In this document: in pieces, positions 1-12,103 of the stretch
Layout of the letters: each line of letters begins with the position of its first letter
How positions within the stretch are numbered: position 1 is the first letter of the stretch
Origin: Epiperipatus broadwayi
Lineage: Eukaryota; Onychophora; Udeonychophora; Euonychophora; Peripatidae
Assembly: GCA_028023455.1 (NCBI GenBank)
Contig: JAQFVV010006255.1
Location: 1,736,001-1,800,000, forward strand
Reading direction: 5' to 3'
DNA: 64,000 nt
Translations under genes and position numbers: made by a program
Notes under the pieces: generated by a model
What the model was told of the DNA's origin: nothing
The model's input: the letters and a program-made list of their open reading frames with translations, nothing else
Database searches by the model: none

Positions 1-279
1 TTCTTTTAGAAATCAAAAAACATTAAGATAAGTAAAAGCTAATCTGAAATCTGCAATAGAAACTTAAATGAAATACTCAGTAGTTTAGGATTAAAGAAGT
101 TGAAGAATGAAATATAGTGTTTATAGTGCCATGGTGGATCTAAGTTTGACATATATGATAACATAGTTAAAATATATTAAATTAAATATTACTAATTTCA
201 ACAGCATGTAAATAACTTTTACTACTGCTTTAATATGTAACGTTTCGGATTATAATCGTATCACACAACAATTTTATTC
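1..279. other. AT-rich non-coding DNA
   Basis: I see no coding frame, RNA gene or recognisable repeat here. The sequence is AT-rich with stops in all frames. Confidence 0.6.
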
Positions 280-470
280 AAATATGTTAATCAGAATTAT
301 TTTTAAGCAGACTCATAACGCACTATTTTAATAAACTTGCAAATACAATTTTACTATTCATCAGACTGAATGAATGGAAATGATAAATGAAAAGTAAAAT
401 TGTATTTGCATGTTTATTAAAATAATTCAATACGAGTCTGCTTGAAAATATATCTGAGTAACATATCTGA
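280..470. repeat. Long palindrome (fold-back MITE-like element)
   Basis: Arms at about 280-354 and 394-470 are reverse complements with few mismatches and small indels around a 39-nt spacer. Both arms contain AAGCAGACTC and its complement, and GTAAAATTGTATTTGCA and its complement. Similarity weakens further outwards. There is no coding capacity. It resembles a non-autonomous fold-back or MITE element, but I see no clear target-site duplication, so its class is unknown. Confidence 0.75.
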
Positions 471-2535
471 ACAAGAATATTCTGTGCTATGATATATATA
501 TCTGGAATGTAAATAACTTTTCAGATAGGAATTCCTACAATGCTTAAAAATAGTAAAGTACCCTGAATATTTTGAAGAAATTACTTTAATCTTATGGTGC
601 TTCGTCTATATGTATGATTATTTTTGCGCAAACACTTATTTATTTCATCTTATAATACATTTAGGCAAATTTTTATTTTATTTTTTTACTTTAGTTAGTT
701 ACGTGATATATATATTTTTAAAAAGTAAAATTAAAAATAACTGAGTTTGTAAAGGAAAAAATGTAGTCATTCTTATTCTTTACTAAGTTTTTAGATCATA
801 ACATGTATCTTAACGACGTGATGCTCATTACATTTTACGATGTGGCTTTAAAATTTGAGTTCCTAGAATAAATTGTGTCTAGAGAATGGTAAGGCAATGG
901 CAGCAACCACTGATGGTGATCATATGTTATCAGTTGATCTCCCTGCTGTCCAGTTATTCTAATCTGCTTATTATCATAACACTTTCCATTAATATATACA
1001 CATATATGAAGAAAGTATACAAACTATGCAATTATAAAAAAAAAAAAAAATCTAAAAGTTTTATAAGTTTCTATAAATATTTAAATTATAGTCTTTTAAA
1101 CATTTTTTGACATTTTAAACTATTTGAAGAAATAAATATTTTGTCTGAAAGAAGAAGATGGAACTTAAATGAGGAGTTTTGCAAGATGCATATCTACTAA
1201 TTGACTGTGGCACTGTCTAACTTGGAATTTTAAAATCAAATACAGACTTTTTTTTTTATTTATCACTCTGACAAAGCGCAACATCATTTAGTTTGTAAAA
1301 ACTTTGCATTAGTTATCATATTAATGTCTCCAACACCATTAGATTTATATAAATAAGTTTTACGTTATAAGCAGTGTCTCATTTCTTCAAACATTAAGAA
1401 GATTATTAAAACTAATACAAGTTCGACAACTTGAAACAAATACTGTCTGTGCATTATTTTTAACAAATAGACATATTAACAGAAGTTTATGAATTTTGAA
1501 GGAATAGATATAAAAGTTGATGGATGATAATAGATAGTAAAAAGAGCTTTTTTTATTTCTGAACATCTAAGTGATGTATCACTTTAGATTCACATTATTT
1601 GCTGATCTCTTTATCACTCACTATATATATAAAGTCCGTATGCAAACAGCAATGTAGATGAATATTGGACTTGGGTAACTTCAGTCACTGCCCACAATAA
1701 TAAAATGTATCTGTGATTATATATATAAGTTGCTGACTTTCCGACTGGTATGCATATGTTTTGTTAAATAAATGTCTTTTTTTTTTTAATATTTTACTTT
1801 CTGAAGATTATATAAAAGCAGTATTGACGTATATACTTTTTTTAAAACACATAAATTGTCTCAAATGATGCTAAACATTCACATCAATTATCAGCATTCA
1901 TTTTTTTTTTTTACCGTAACTGACTCCTATTATTAATGTTTGCACGTTGAAAGTATTTTTGCTTGCAATCAACTATCAAACAATTTCAAAAAATTAAAAG
2001 GTATCACATAATTTCAACGGGTTCGATGGAAGATTGCTATGCAAGTGTTTGGGATAAGATTATTAAGAGAAGAATGTGCAGAAAAGTAAGTAATTTTAAT
2101 AACCACAATATTTATTTTAGATATCTCTTATTAATGTAGAAATTAATAAAAAATATACATACACACAGAGCCACCGCGTGACTAAAAAGCGCCTTTGTGC
2201 TAGGTAAATTTCTATGCCCCCCCCCCCAATTCTATGAAATAAAATTTGTAAATTAAGACAATTTTTTCCAGCGCTTTCACAAAAAAAAGTTGAAAATATA
2301 GCTTTAGTCATTTAATGTGTAGTAAATACCTTACATGTTTTATTCATTTATTTGTATAAAATAAACATGGAGAATAAAACACACTCTAAAATAAAACATA
2401 TTAATAATATCATCTTGATTAAAAATCTTTCCAGTAAAATCTTTTTAAATAAATCAGTTTACATGTAAAATAAAAATAAAAATAATGAAAACATTGCATT
2501 CTTCCCCTCCTCTTATTGGGCCAGCTCTGATATTA
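471..2535. other. AT-rich non-coding stretch
   Basis: No supported gene. Short frames at 886-1110 and 2117-2311 have low-complexity composition and no recognisable motif, so they are read as chance. There is a C homopolymer at about 2215-2227. The last ~45 bases (about 2495-2535) resemble the right end of the hAT-like element that ends at 56446, because both read close to CTCTTATTGG followed by CC and CTGATAT. An old MITE end may lie here. Confidence 0.5.
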
Positions 2536-3023
2536 TATAAGTAATTATATAATAAGCCTGTATTTCAGTTATTACATTGTAAAGATGACTGCCGTCCTTG
2601 CATATGTATTAAATGGATTATGTCCTGTACATGTGGGGTTCAGATTGACTTTAGGTCAACATGGGTGTGATAAGAATCCTGGCCTCAGGGTGGCCTTCGA
2701 GCATTCTATCATCAGATTTTCAAATGGATGGACGGTTGAAGGGTTGGAGTGTGTAGTAGATTGGAGCCTGTCCATTAAAGTATGAATATTGCCTATCTTA
2801 ATATATATATATATATCTGAACACTTATAGTATATATGTGTGGGAGATGATAATCTGGACCAACTGATGATTGCTGGTTTAGCATGAAATATGTATATTG
2901 GTGATTATTTATTTTTTCAGCATATATGTGTTTAAGTGTATCAGTTTTATTAGATAGAGTGGAGAGTGGTGGTCATGTGAAAGTCTGTGCTCGTATATTC
3001 TACACATTATAAGTAATTATATA
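2536..3023 (+). mobile_element. Hammerhead retroelement, family R, monomer with TSD
   Basis: A 456-bp unit (2552-3007) is bracketed by an exact 16-bp direct repeat, TATAAGTAATTATATA, at 2536-2551 and 3008-3023, read as a target-site duplication. The unit starts ATAAGCCTGTATTTCAG and ends near GTGCTCGTATATTC. The same unit recurs as a dimer at 44919-45697 and as a fragment at 52088-52266. It encodes no protein: the frame at 2585-2785 is interrupted in the other copies. It contains a hammerhead motif at 2850-2908. A non-coding unit of this size with a ribozyme and a staggered-cut duplication fits a retrozyme or a Penelope-type terminal repeat moved in trans. The choice between the two is inference. 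Confidence 0.8.
2850..2908 (+). ncRNA. Type I hammerhead ribozyme (family R, copy 1)
   Basis: All canonical core parts are in order. CUGAUGA is at 2864-2870. Stem II is UGCU/AGCA (2872-2875 with 2881-2884) with loop GGUUU. GAAA is at 2886-2889. A tiny stem III pairs AUA (2889-2891) with UAU (2894-2896). The cleavage position follows A2897 in an AUA triplet, an allowed NUH. Stem I pairs ACCAA (2859-2863) with UUGGU (2898-2902) and, after a 3-nt UGG bulge, AUAAUC (2850-2855) with GAUUAU (2903-2908): 11 perfect pairs. The short stem III resembles the minimal hammerheads of Penelope-like elements and retrozymes. The 10.1/11.1 pair is a U-U mismatch rather than G-C, which may reduce activity. Activity is predicted, not shown. 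Confidence 0.8.
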
Positions 3024-4700
3024 AGTTACTTCCTGGTTATTAAAAATATTATGTACATCCAGAATATGATTTTTTGGAAGCTCCATCCTTTATAGCAAGG
3101 AACAAAAAGAGTTTGGCCCCTGGTTTATCTCCATTATTCTTTCTTAATCAATATTTAGATCAACTTTACCAGCAGGTCAATAATTCATTAAAAGCAGTTG
3201 TTTGTTTGAAAACCCATTGAAAATTTCTCATGCATAAACTTGTTCACATTTCCTATTAACAAAATTATAAACCTTCAACTTACACTAATAATACTATTTA
3301 ATTGTTTATCTATCAAAAACTAAAATTTATTATATATATAGTCCAATATTTTAAATTTTCATAATTACATTGTTTATATTTTATTAGCGACACAAAACTA
3401 GGTCAATATAAATAATGCAGGTGATCTCCCATTAGCACCTTGTTAAAAAGAAAGTTCTTTGTTTTCCAAATCCATTCATTATTTTTAAATCAGAATCTCC
3501 CTGACACAAAACTTGTTCACATTTTCTATTAAGAAGGGAACAAATCTCCAGTGTATAAATATATAGACTATTTATTATAGTAAAAATACTTTCGCCTGTT
3601 TTCATTCAATAATAAAAATTTCCCATGAAATTTATTAAGAATTAAATAATTCAGCATGCAATAATATCTTTTTAAAAATTGTTTTTTACTCATTCTGTTT
3701 TTCTTAGATTTTAACTGCAATGTGAATTATGGATCAATTGAGAGTTTTTAGCTAAAGAACACATCCAAGATAAAGCTGTTTAGTAAAACATGTAAAAAAG
3801 ATAATACAGGATAATAATAACAAAAAAAAAGAGAAACATAATACCCTTAAAAAATGTTAGCACAATATAGCATTAAACTCAGACCTGACATTTCAGAGGC
3901 AGACCCTCTACCAGTACTCTCATGTAAACCACATGTTTAAAAAGTTGTAAAACATTATTGATAGAATTAATTTCATCATATGCAGAATTACTGTAATTAT
4001 GAGGCAATATTTTTAAAATTTTATTTTAAAGTAAATTATTAATAATAATATGTTACATTTTATATAAATTAGGATATTTAAGTAAAAATGATTGGGAAAT
4101 CTAAAAAAAATTATTTACATATAAATTTTATTAATTATAGTGAGTTTATTTCTGTGTAACAAACATTTGTATTGTTATTTCTTAATTTGTCCACCATTGT
4201 CTTTTCTCTTACTTTCTCACCATTCAAAATTATCAAACTATTTACCATAAGGTGATATATTGTTTGTAGAAAATATTATTTATTTTAAAATGGTCAATTT
4301 AAGATACAATGAGAGATTTCTTTTACTCCACAGTACTAATCATGATTAAGCTATAATAATACTGAAGGGTGATCAAACCCCTCCCATGAATATTCCCAAA
4401 TTTGGGATGACTTAATATAAATGCATAAATTCATAGGGGATTCCTCTTATAGTTAAATAAGAGTGGGTATAATAGTCTGTCAATGAGATTATATATATAG
4501 TACCAGTCTGACTATTAGTATAGTTTATAAAATTAAATAATTTCTCTCTATGTAACCATTATATATTTGTCCCCTAATATGATCATACAAGAACAATAAA
4601 TTTCTTTTTGGGACAGTTATATATTTAATTCCCAATGTCAATGTGTAAGTATGAGAAATAAATTTCTTTTTCTGGATACAAGATACAATATATATTTTTA
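3024..4700. other. AT-rich non-coding stretch
   Basis: No gene recognised. A short imperfect direct repeat, centred on ACTTGTTCACATTT, occurs near 3238 and 3509. The frame at 4525-4767 (minus) has no recognisable motif and runs into the start of the LTR, so it is not called. Confidence 0.5.
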
Positions 4701-6696
4701 TGGGCATCCCCTTTCTCACGTCTATATCCGACGTTGGTGAACTTAAACCAAATAATATAGATCTCAAGAACTGGACAAGTAAGCTAAACCGTAGACTAGA
4801 TGGAATTTCTATGGCTGTCTAGTCGCCATAACAGCTGTAGGTAATATTTAAATATTACCCACCAAAGAAAATTCTGATATGAATTATTCATACGAGTATT
4901 GTTTACTTGAAGCAAATTTTAAGTGTTGCATAAATGGGATTTAAGATAAATGAATAAAAGTTTCCGTTAGCTCTTGTATCTTGAATAAGATCTAAATATA
5001 AAAAAAATGTCTACGGGAGAATATATTTATGAGCGTCAATTTATCGATGACCTCAAGCGCCAAACTTACTATTACGGTGAGAATTATATTTCCTGATTAA
5101 CTAGGTGCCTGACCCAAGCTAACTCACTCCCAGGGTGGGGAGGAAAACCTATCGGATGAACGGAGATAATAACACACAAAAAAATATATGTTTGTAATTA
5201 ATTTATAATGTACTTATAGATGTATCCATTTACCTCGGACATATTTGAATCATTGGACTTTATTTGGCAAATGAAGTAATTAGAAAACGTAAATGATAAT
5301 TACTGAATAACTCTAACGCAAAGGTAAATCTGTACTAAATTTTATTATTAATATCTAAATGCTATCTACGTAAATCAATTCTTATCCCTCCCATTTAAAA
5401 TATATAATTAGTTCCCAAATCATAAATGAAACAATAAAACATTTAATTTAGAATAAATATATATTAATTTATATATATAAGAAAAACATTTCACTATACA
5501 GTTGTACGCAATAATTTTATGTTATGAAATAATTTAAGAAAGTTTTGTTATTTCGAGGATAGCTATAAGCAATTCTGAGTTATATAAAAACAGAGTTCAC
5601 TTTACCTGACGAAACCCCGGGGTATGGGATTATAATGTAATGAAGCATATCAAGTGGATTTCTGTGATCTAGTAGTATTTGAAGTTGCCTTATGAAAGCG
5701 CAATATATAATTCCTTTGTGCAGAGTCCGATATTTAGATGTCCATAAGTAATGGCGGAGCTGTAGGTGAAGTCTTGTCTAATATAATTTTCAAATCAAAT
5801 AAATTCATATTTTGGGATGTATGATTCTTTTTTATTTCATTTTATGTTCAACAATCCGGAATATTCGCTAGGTTCCTAGGTTCTTCGGCAGCAGGCGATT
5901 TAAAGTCAGTTAGCATCGGCTGCGAATGATGAAGCCCTTTACATATGGTCCTTACCCCGTCATGCTAAATTTTTTTATCTATATGTTTATGAATCTGTCT
6001 CTCTCAGCGGTCACAATCTAACTGAATCTCAGTCTTTTTCCTTTCTCAAATTCTCATTAATTAATTTTTTTTTCTAATTAATTTTCATTTCTCAGACAAA
6101 GGAATTTTTTTTTTTTTTATCGTATCTTCAATCTAAGTCTTTTTCTTTGAATAGGTTTTCCTTTCCAAATTACTTTTACTTCTGTTAATTTATATTTCCA
6201 TTGTTTTGGTGGTGCCATCATTCCTGGAATCTATTCTTTTTGGTCAAACAATCTTTGGCTTTTTCTTGGAATTTTATTTTTTTCAGTAATTAGCAATTGT
6301 GATTCAAACACAGAATTGCTTGAAGGCACAAACAATATTTCCTTTTTGCTACCCTCATTAATTTGAAATATAATTGAAACTTAAATCAATATTCTAAACA
6401 ATTTATAACATATTTGCGCACAACTGTAATTTTGTTAATTTGTAATATTTTAAAAGTAAAACATTCTAAATAAATAATGCTTACTAATCAATCCCTTCCT
6501 CATTTATTTTCTAACAACAAAAAAAAAGGATAATAAAGAAAAAGAGTTTAAAATTTACTTCACGCATGTGTATATATGTATAATTAGACATATTTTTAAC
6601 CCTTTATCGCCCGCTTGAATATATGCCTGTATTGAGGGTAAGGCATACGCGCTTTTCACTTTCTTGTAACAGGGTTTGAACCCAGCTACTGTTACA
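4701..6696 (-). repeat. 3' LTR of element 1
   Basis: This LTR is 1,996 bp. Its plus-strand start is TGGGCATCCCCTTTCTCACG and its plus-strand end is GCTACTGTTACA. A 9-bp inverted repeat, TTGTAACAG/CTGTTACAA, flanks GGTTTGAACCC at the plus-strand right end. It is AT-rich, with T-runs and no coding frame. It is nearly identical to 7784-9782, and it is called the 3' LTR because the gag-like frame reads towards it on the minus strand. Confidence 0.8.
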
Positions 6697-6775
6697 ACGT
6701 CCCCACTGTCGGAAAGACTTCAAAATAAGGTATACTTATTTTGAGGTCTAAAATAATATCTATAAAAAAATTCCC

Positions 6776-7110
6776 GCGATTTCCCTTCTTTTTCTTTTTC
6801 CATACATATATCCTTTGTCCACGCTTACTTCCACCTCTGTTAATGGTAAAATACCTTTCATACATCTTTCATCCACGCTTACTTCCCCCTACATTAAAGT
6901 TAAAATATCTTTCTATGCCTTCTAAATTTTCACTTGGCACCTCGCAATTTCTCTTCTTTTTCTTTTTCCATGCGTATATCCTTTGTTCGCGCTTACTTCC
7001 ACATACATTAATGGTAAAGTATCTTTCATGCATCTTTTGTCCCCGCTTCCCCATTCATCAAAGTCAACATATCTTTCTAAGCTTTTTACATTTTCAATTG
7101 GCGCATCGCC
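6776..7110. repeat. ~169-bp tandem repeat inside the gag-like region
   Basis: Two tandem copies of ~169 bp (6776-6944 and 6945-7110, the second shortened) share the blocks CTTCTTTTTCTTTTTCCAT, CGCTTACTTCCAC, TAATGGTAAA and ATATCTTTCT. The repeat supplies the basic C-terminal end of the 198-aa minus-strand protein and continues past its stop codon. The stop therefore falls within a repeated coding module. Confidence 0.7.
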
Positions 7111-7518
7111 TATTTGCCCTGTGCACATTCTAATTTTCAGGAACTGGTTTACCTGCGACTGTGATACCGAGCATGTAACAGAATCCTCTTTGTCTTCTGC
7201 TATACTATTTTCCTCTACTTGGTCTTCCTTTTTTCTTACTTCCTCTTTCTTTTCTATCTCGGCTTTCGTTTGCCTTTCTTCTAGGTCGTCCTCTCTTCGG
7301 ATTGGGTTTTCTTCCTCTTTGCCTTCCCCTAACTGCTCATCAAGTTTCTTTTCTATTACTAGCATTCTAACCTCTTGCTTTTTCTGCATCTCTAACAACA
7401 TATCCTGTTTTTCCTTCATTTCCTCAAATCTTAATTCCATTCTTTCTTCCATCTCCTGTAACTTTCTCATAATAATATTCAACATATCGGTTTCCCCTGC
7501 TTTATCTGTGAGATACAT
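6922..7518 (-). CDS. Coiled-coil gag-like protein of LTR element 1
   Basis: The frame encodes 198 aa from an ATG close to the 5' LTR side. Residues ~10-100 are strongly heptad-like and rich in Glu, Lys, Met and Leu, with stretches such as MEERMELRFEEMKEKQ, so a long coiled coil is likely. Residues ~100-140 are polar linker. The last ~55 residues are basic (GKRKRRE) and come from a tandem DNA repeat. There is no CCHC zinc knuckle and no capsid motif I can name. Its position between two LTRs, with nothing else coding, suggests a structural (gag-like) role, but that is inferred from context. It could instead be a cofactor of an autonomous relative. A plus-strand frame over the same DNA (6983-7657) is the antisense of this coiled coil and is rejected. 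Confidence 0.55.
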   Translation of the reverse strand: MYLTDKAGETDMLNIIMRKLQEMEERMELRFEEMKEKQDMLLEMQKKQEVRMLVIEKKLDEQLGEGKEEENPIRREDDLEERQTKAEIEKKEEVRKKEDQVEENSIAEDKEDSVTCSVSQSQVNQFLKIRMCTGQIGDAPIENVKSLERYVDFDEWGSGDKRCMKDTLPLMYVEVSANKGYTHGKRKRREIARCQVKI

Positions 7519-7783
7519 AAATTTTTTCTATATATATATAATGTGCCAGGCTCCTCACCCCAGCTCACAAAATACTATGCTAACTGTTACCTGCCTTACT
7601 GTTGAACATCTACCTCTCACTCTTATTATCTCCCCTGTCTGGTGCTTTACTTTCTAAAGCAATATTTGCGAGGCACAATAATTAAACTCACGCCAAAAAC
7701 GAAACAAATAATCAATTCATTTATTTTTATTAACCTGCCGTTCTCCTACTTTTGTAGCCCCAAATGTTGGAAAGCCATTTTTA

Positions 7784-9782
7784 TGAGAATCCCCTTTCTC
7801 ACGTCTATATCCGACATTGGTGAACTTAAACCAAATAATATAGATCTCAAGAACTGGACAAGTAAGCTAAACCGTAGACTAGATGAAATTTCTATGGCTG
7901 TCTAGTCGCCATAACGCCTGTAAGTAATATTTAAATATTACCCACCAAAAAAAATTCTGATACGAATTATTCATACCAGTATTGTTTACTTGACGCAAAT
8001 TTTAAGTGTTGTGTAAATGGGATTTAAAATAAATGAATAGAAGTTTCCGGTAGCCCTTGTATCTTGAATAAGATCTAAATATAAAAAAATGTCTATGGGA
8101 GAATATATTTATGAGCGTCAATTTATCGATGACCTCAAGCGCCAAACTCACTATTATGGTGAGAATTATATTTCCCGATTAACGAGGTGCCTGACCCAAG
8201 CTAACTCACTCCCAAGGTGGGGAGGAAAACCTATCGGATGAATGGAGATAATAGCACAAAAAAAATATGTTTGTAATTAATTTATAATGTACTTATAGAC
8301 GTATCCATTTACCTCAGACATATTTGAATCATTGGACTTTATTTGGCAAATGAAGTAATTAGAAAATGTAAATGATAATTACTGAATAACTCTAACGCAA
8401 AGGTAAATTCTGTACTAAATTTTATTATTAATATCTAAACGCTATCTACGTAAATCAATTCTTATCCCTCCCATTTAAAATATATAATTAGTTCCCAAAT
8501 CATAAATGAAACAATAAAACATTTACTTTAGAATAAATACATATTAATTTATGTATATATATATAAGAAAAACATTTTACTATACAGTTGTACGCAATAA
8601 TTTTATGTTATTGAATAATTTAAAAAAGTTTGTTATTTTCGAGGGTAGCTATAAGCAATTCTGAGTTATATAAAAACAGAGTTCACTTTACCTGACAAAA
8701 CCCCGGGGTATGGGATTATAATGTAATGAAGCATATCAAGTGGATTTTCTGTGATCTAGTAGTATTTGAAGTTGCCTTATGAAAGCGCAATATATAATTC
8801 CTTTCTGCAGAGTCCGATATTTAGATGTCCATAAGTAATGGCGGAGCTGTAGGTGAAGTCTTGTGTAATATAATTTTCTAATCAAATAAATTCATATTTT
8901 GGGACGTACGATTCTTTTTTATTTCATTTTATGTTCAACAATCCGGAGTATTCGCTAGGTTCCTAGGTTCTTCAGTGGCAGGCGGTTTAAAGTCAGTTAG
9001 CATTGGCGGCGGATGATGAAGCCCTTTACGTATGGTCCTTACTCCATCATGTTAAATTTTTTTTTTCTATATCTTTATGAATCTGTCTCTCTCAGCGGTC
9101 ACAATCTAACTGAATCTCTGTCTTTTTCCTTTCTGAAAATCTCATTAATTAATTTTTTTTTCTAATTAATTTTCATTTCTCAGACAAAGGAATTTTTTTT
9201 TTTTTTAATCGTATCTTCAATCTAAGTCTTTTTCTTTGAATAGATTTTCCTTTCCAAATTACTTTTACTTCTTTTAATTTACATTTCCATTGTTTTGGAG
9301 GTGCCGTCATTCCTGGAATCTATTCTTTTTGGTCAAACATTCTTTGGCTTTTTCTTGGAATTTTATTTTTTTCAGTAATTAGCGATTGTGATTCAAACAC
9401 AGAATTGCTTGAAGGCACAAACAATATTTCCTTTTCGCTACCCTCGTTAATTTGAAATATAATTGAAACCTAAATCAATATTCTAAACAATTTATAACAT
9501 ATTTGCGCACAACTGTAATTTTGTTAATTTGTAATATTTTAAAAGTAAAACATTCTAAATAAATAATGCTTACTAATCAATCCCTTCCCCATTTATTTTC
9601 TAACAACAAAAAAAAGAATAATAAAGAAAAAAAGTTTAAAATTTACTTCACGCACATATATATGTATAATTAGATATATTTTTAACCCTTTATCGCCCGC
9701 TTGAATATATGCCTGTATTGAGGGTAAGGCGTACGTACTTCTCACTTTCTTGTAACAGGGTTTGAACCCAGCTACTGTTACA
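7784..9782 (-). repeat. 5' LTR of element 1
   Basis: This 1,999-bp LTR is near-identical to 4701-6696, starting TGAGAATCCCCTTTCTCACG and ending GCTACTGTTACA on the plus strand. It abuts an (AT)7 tract (9783-9796) that separates it from the second LTR element. No coding frame is supported. The short minus frame at 9593-9820 crosses the LTR edge and is not called. Confidence 0.8.
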
Positions 9783-9796
9783 ATATATATATATAT

Positions 9797-12103
9797 TGTA
9801 ACCAGTTGGGTTACAAACACACACTAATATAGTGTATGCGCATATATATGTAAAATAAAGGAAAAGTAGAAATAAACACAGAATAAATTTTTGTAGATAT
9901 TTTTCTATATTTCCTAAAATAAAATAATAATAAGTAAAGGGTTAAATAACTCTGGGTTTAAATTAAAATTTTGTTATGGATTAAACTTTTAAAAGGTCTG
10001 AATAAATATATATTTATATTGTATTATTATTATTCTGATTCTGAAATGTAAAAGCACAATACTTGTTTTTGAAATTTTTTAAATTAATTAAAACATGTAT
10101 GTTTTCAAAGGGATTAGAGAGATAAAAATAAAAACTCTGTTTTCAATCAAGGTGTTATTATCACCTTAGATGATTCTATAAAATGGCTGATAACAAAATT
10201 AGTTCCAGTCTGGATAATGATTTTTGAACAGAACAGTCTGGCTACTAAAATTTTTTGAGTAAGTGGCAGCAATTATCTGAGCAAAATAGATAGCTGCAGT
10301 ATGTTGTTGGCTGTAGAAGAGAGTTGGCAGAATAGCTACCATAAACTGATGTAGATGAAGACAGGAGCTACTACTATTTTCCTTAACAAGAGTTTTGATT
10401 TACTTGAAGCTGGGTCACTTCTGAATCAATAGCCTGAAAAAAGGACCAAATAGCTAGCAGAGTTATACAAAGCTCCTATGAAGATCTAAGGACAGTCCAA
10501 TAGCTGCCCTATAGTTTACTGCAGACTTTTGATTCATGAGGCCAGGATCACTTCAAATGGATCAACTAGCTGCTTAAATATGTTCTAGAAGACAGCTTGA
10601 CAATTTCTTGGACTACAAAAGCTCATGATATGCCAACCAATTACTTGAATTCTTTTCCCTGATGATGACAACAAGCCCGGAATTATATTTTTTCTGATGG
10701 GCTAGAAACCAAGCTTACCAAGAGAAAGCTCAAAGAAATTGATGTACTTATGCTACTGTTTATCTATACACACAGGGAACCACAGATAAACACATTGCAT
10801 GTATATACAAGTAAGTTATTTTATTTTTGCTATTCCTTAAAATGACTATAATTTTAATTAACAACTTAGAGTTAAAACAAACAAGTAAATAATTCACTTG
10901 AGTCAAATGTCTAAAAGAAAGACGATTTGATATATATTTTTGAAGAAATTCTTTTAGTAATTCCTTAAAAAAAAAGACATTAAAAGAATATATAGTTTCA
11001 ATATTGAATTAATTAGAAGAAAGATAACATTATTGTAACAAGTTGAAATAGATAGAAGCCAGTGTGTGTGTATATGCGCACACTTGTATATGTAAAATTT
11101 TAATATTTTTTTTGATTAAATGTCAATTCATTTTTTTAAATATTAATTGTATATTATAAATCGCGCTTTTGTGCGAACATATATGTAAATAAATATAACA
11201 ATTTAAATGTCGAATAGTAATTATTTAAATCTCCATGTGATCATTTGAAATTTTGTATTGTAATCAAAATCAGACAGCTTATATGTGTGTAATTTACTGT
11301 AAATTCGTTTTTTAGTATTATTAATAAACTTATTTAATTGTTAAAAATTGTTTGCATCATCTCTTGGTCACATACAGTAATAGAGCTTGTGTTCTCTGAG
11401 CTAGATTCATGCATGGCATGAATATATAATATAAATGGGAATGTGTACTTAGTGATTTGGGGCATCCAGAGATGATCAATCATCATCCTGGTTGGTGCAT
11501 AAGATTATACTTTTTAAAGCCCATGCACTATTATCTTTTATTTTACCTTAGTCTTATTAAAATTTATGTTTATAGTTGGCCAGTACAAGTGGCCTGAACA
11601 TTGATGATGATCAGCATGTTTTAATGTCCCAGAATTGTTTCGATTTCTGATTATTGTGTATTCTAATGGATGGCACTAAGCTGGTGCATCCAAATTATGT
11701 TTAAATAATTGCCCAAGCTGGAAAAGGCTCAATAGTTAGCCTGGTCTACAGAAGACCCACTTCCAATCCAGTCACAAGATGGACTGTTGATTTTGTCATA
11801 TTTTATTGTAAAACATTCATGATGATGAGTGATTATTTATTTTGAGTATTAGTATTACTTATAATTACTTTTTGATAATGCTGGTTGATATATGATTGAT
11901 GTATGGTTAATTATGTTTCTAGTAGCTGGCTGATCTCTCAATGTTCTCAGAGATCTGGATCTCATGCTCCCTTAAATATTTTTTACTTAAATATACTTTT
12001 TGTAAATATTTCAACATTATTGTTTGCTTGGGGTTGATGATGATTTTTTCCATCACCCCAGTTCAATTCTACTTCCACTTCCTATCCACCCCATCCCATT
12101 ACA
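9797..12103 (+). repeat. 5' LTR of element 2
   Basis: A 2,307-bp LTR with repeated GATGATGATCA-like blocks in its right half. It is closely similar to 13010-16418, with scattered substitutions. An old, diverged third copy lies at 39780-43603. The right half includes a weakly tRNA-like segment near 11730-11775, considered and rejected. No protein frame. Confidence 0.75.

Larger units (their letters stand above)
4701..9782 (-). mobile_element. Non-autonomous LTR retrotransposon, element 1
   Basis: Two direct copies of ~2.0 kb (4701-6696 and 7784-9782) differ by only scattered substitutions and small indels. They flank a 1,087-bp interior. On the minus strand each copy begins TGTAACAG and ends CA, the usual LTR termini. 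On that strand the interior opens with TAAAAATGGCTTTCC, which could hold a TGG-type primer-binding site, and ends with GACAGTGGGGACGT before the 3' LTR, a plausible polypurine tract. The only open frame is a 198-aa coiled-coil protein. No protease, reverse transcriptase, RNase H or integrase is present, so movement would have to be in trans. No clean target-site duplication is visible. The shared ATTTTTA just outside each TG makes the exact boundary uncertain. Confidence 0.8.

Noticed and set aside
5607-5625. CTGACGAAACCCCGGGG in the element 1 LTR as a hammerhead core
   Set aside because: CUGACGA is followed by no stem II plus GAAA in the right spacing, and there is no cleavage triplet with a complementary stem I.
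6983-7657. 224-aa plus-strand Ser/Phe-rich frame
   Set aside because: It is the antisense of the coiled-coil frame. Its Ser/Phe/Leu composition mirrors Glu/Lys/Met codons, and the element's LTR polarity supports the minus strand.
11730-11775. tRNA-like segment (AATAGTTAGCCTGGTCTAC…CCAATCC) in the LTRs of element 2
   Set aside because: Does not form a cloverleaf and the B box does not match; it is simply part of all LTR copies.
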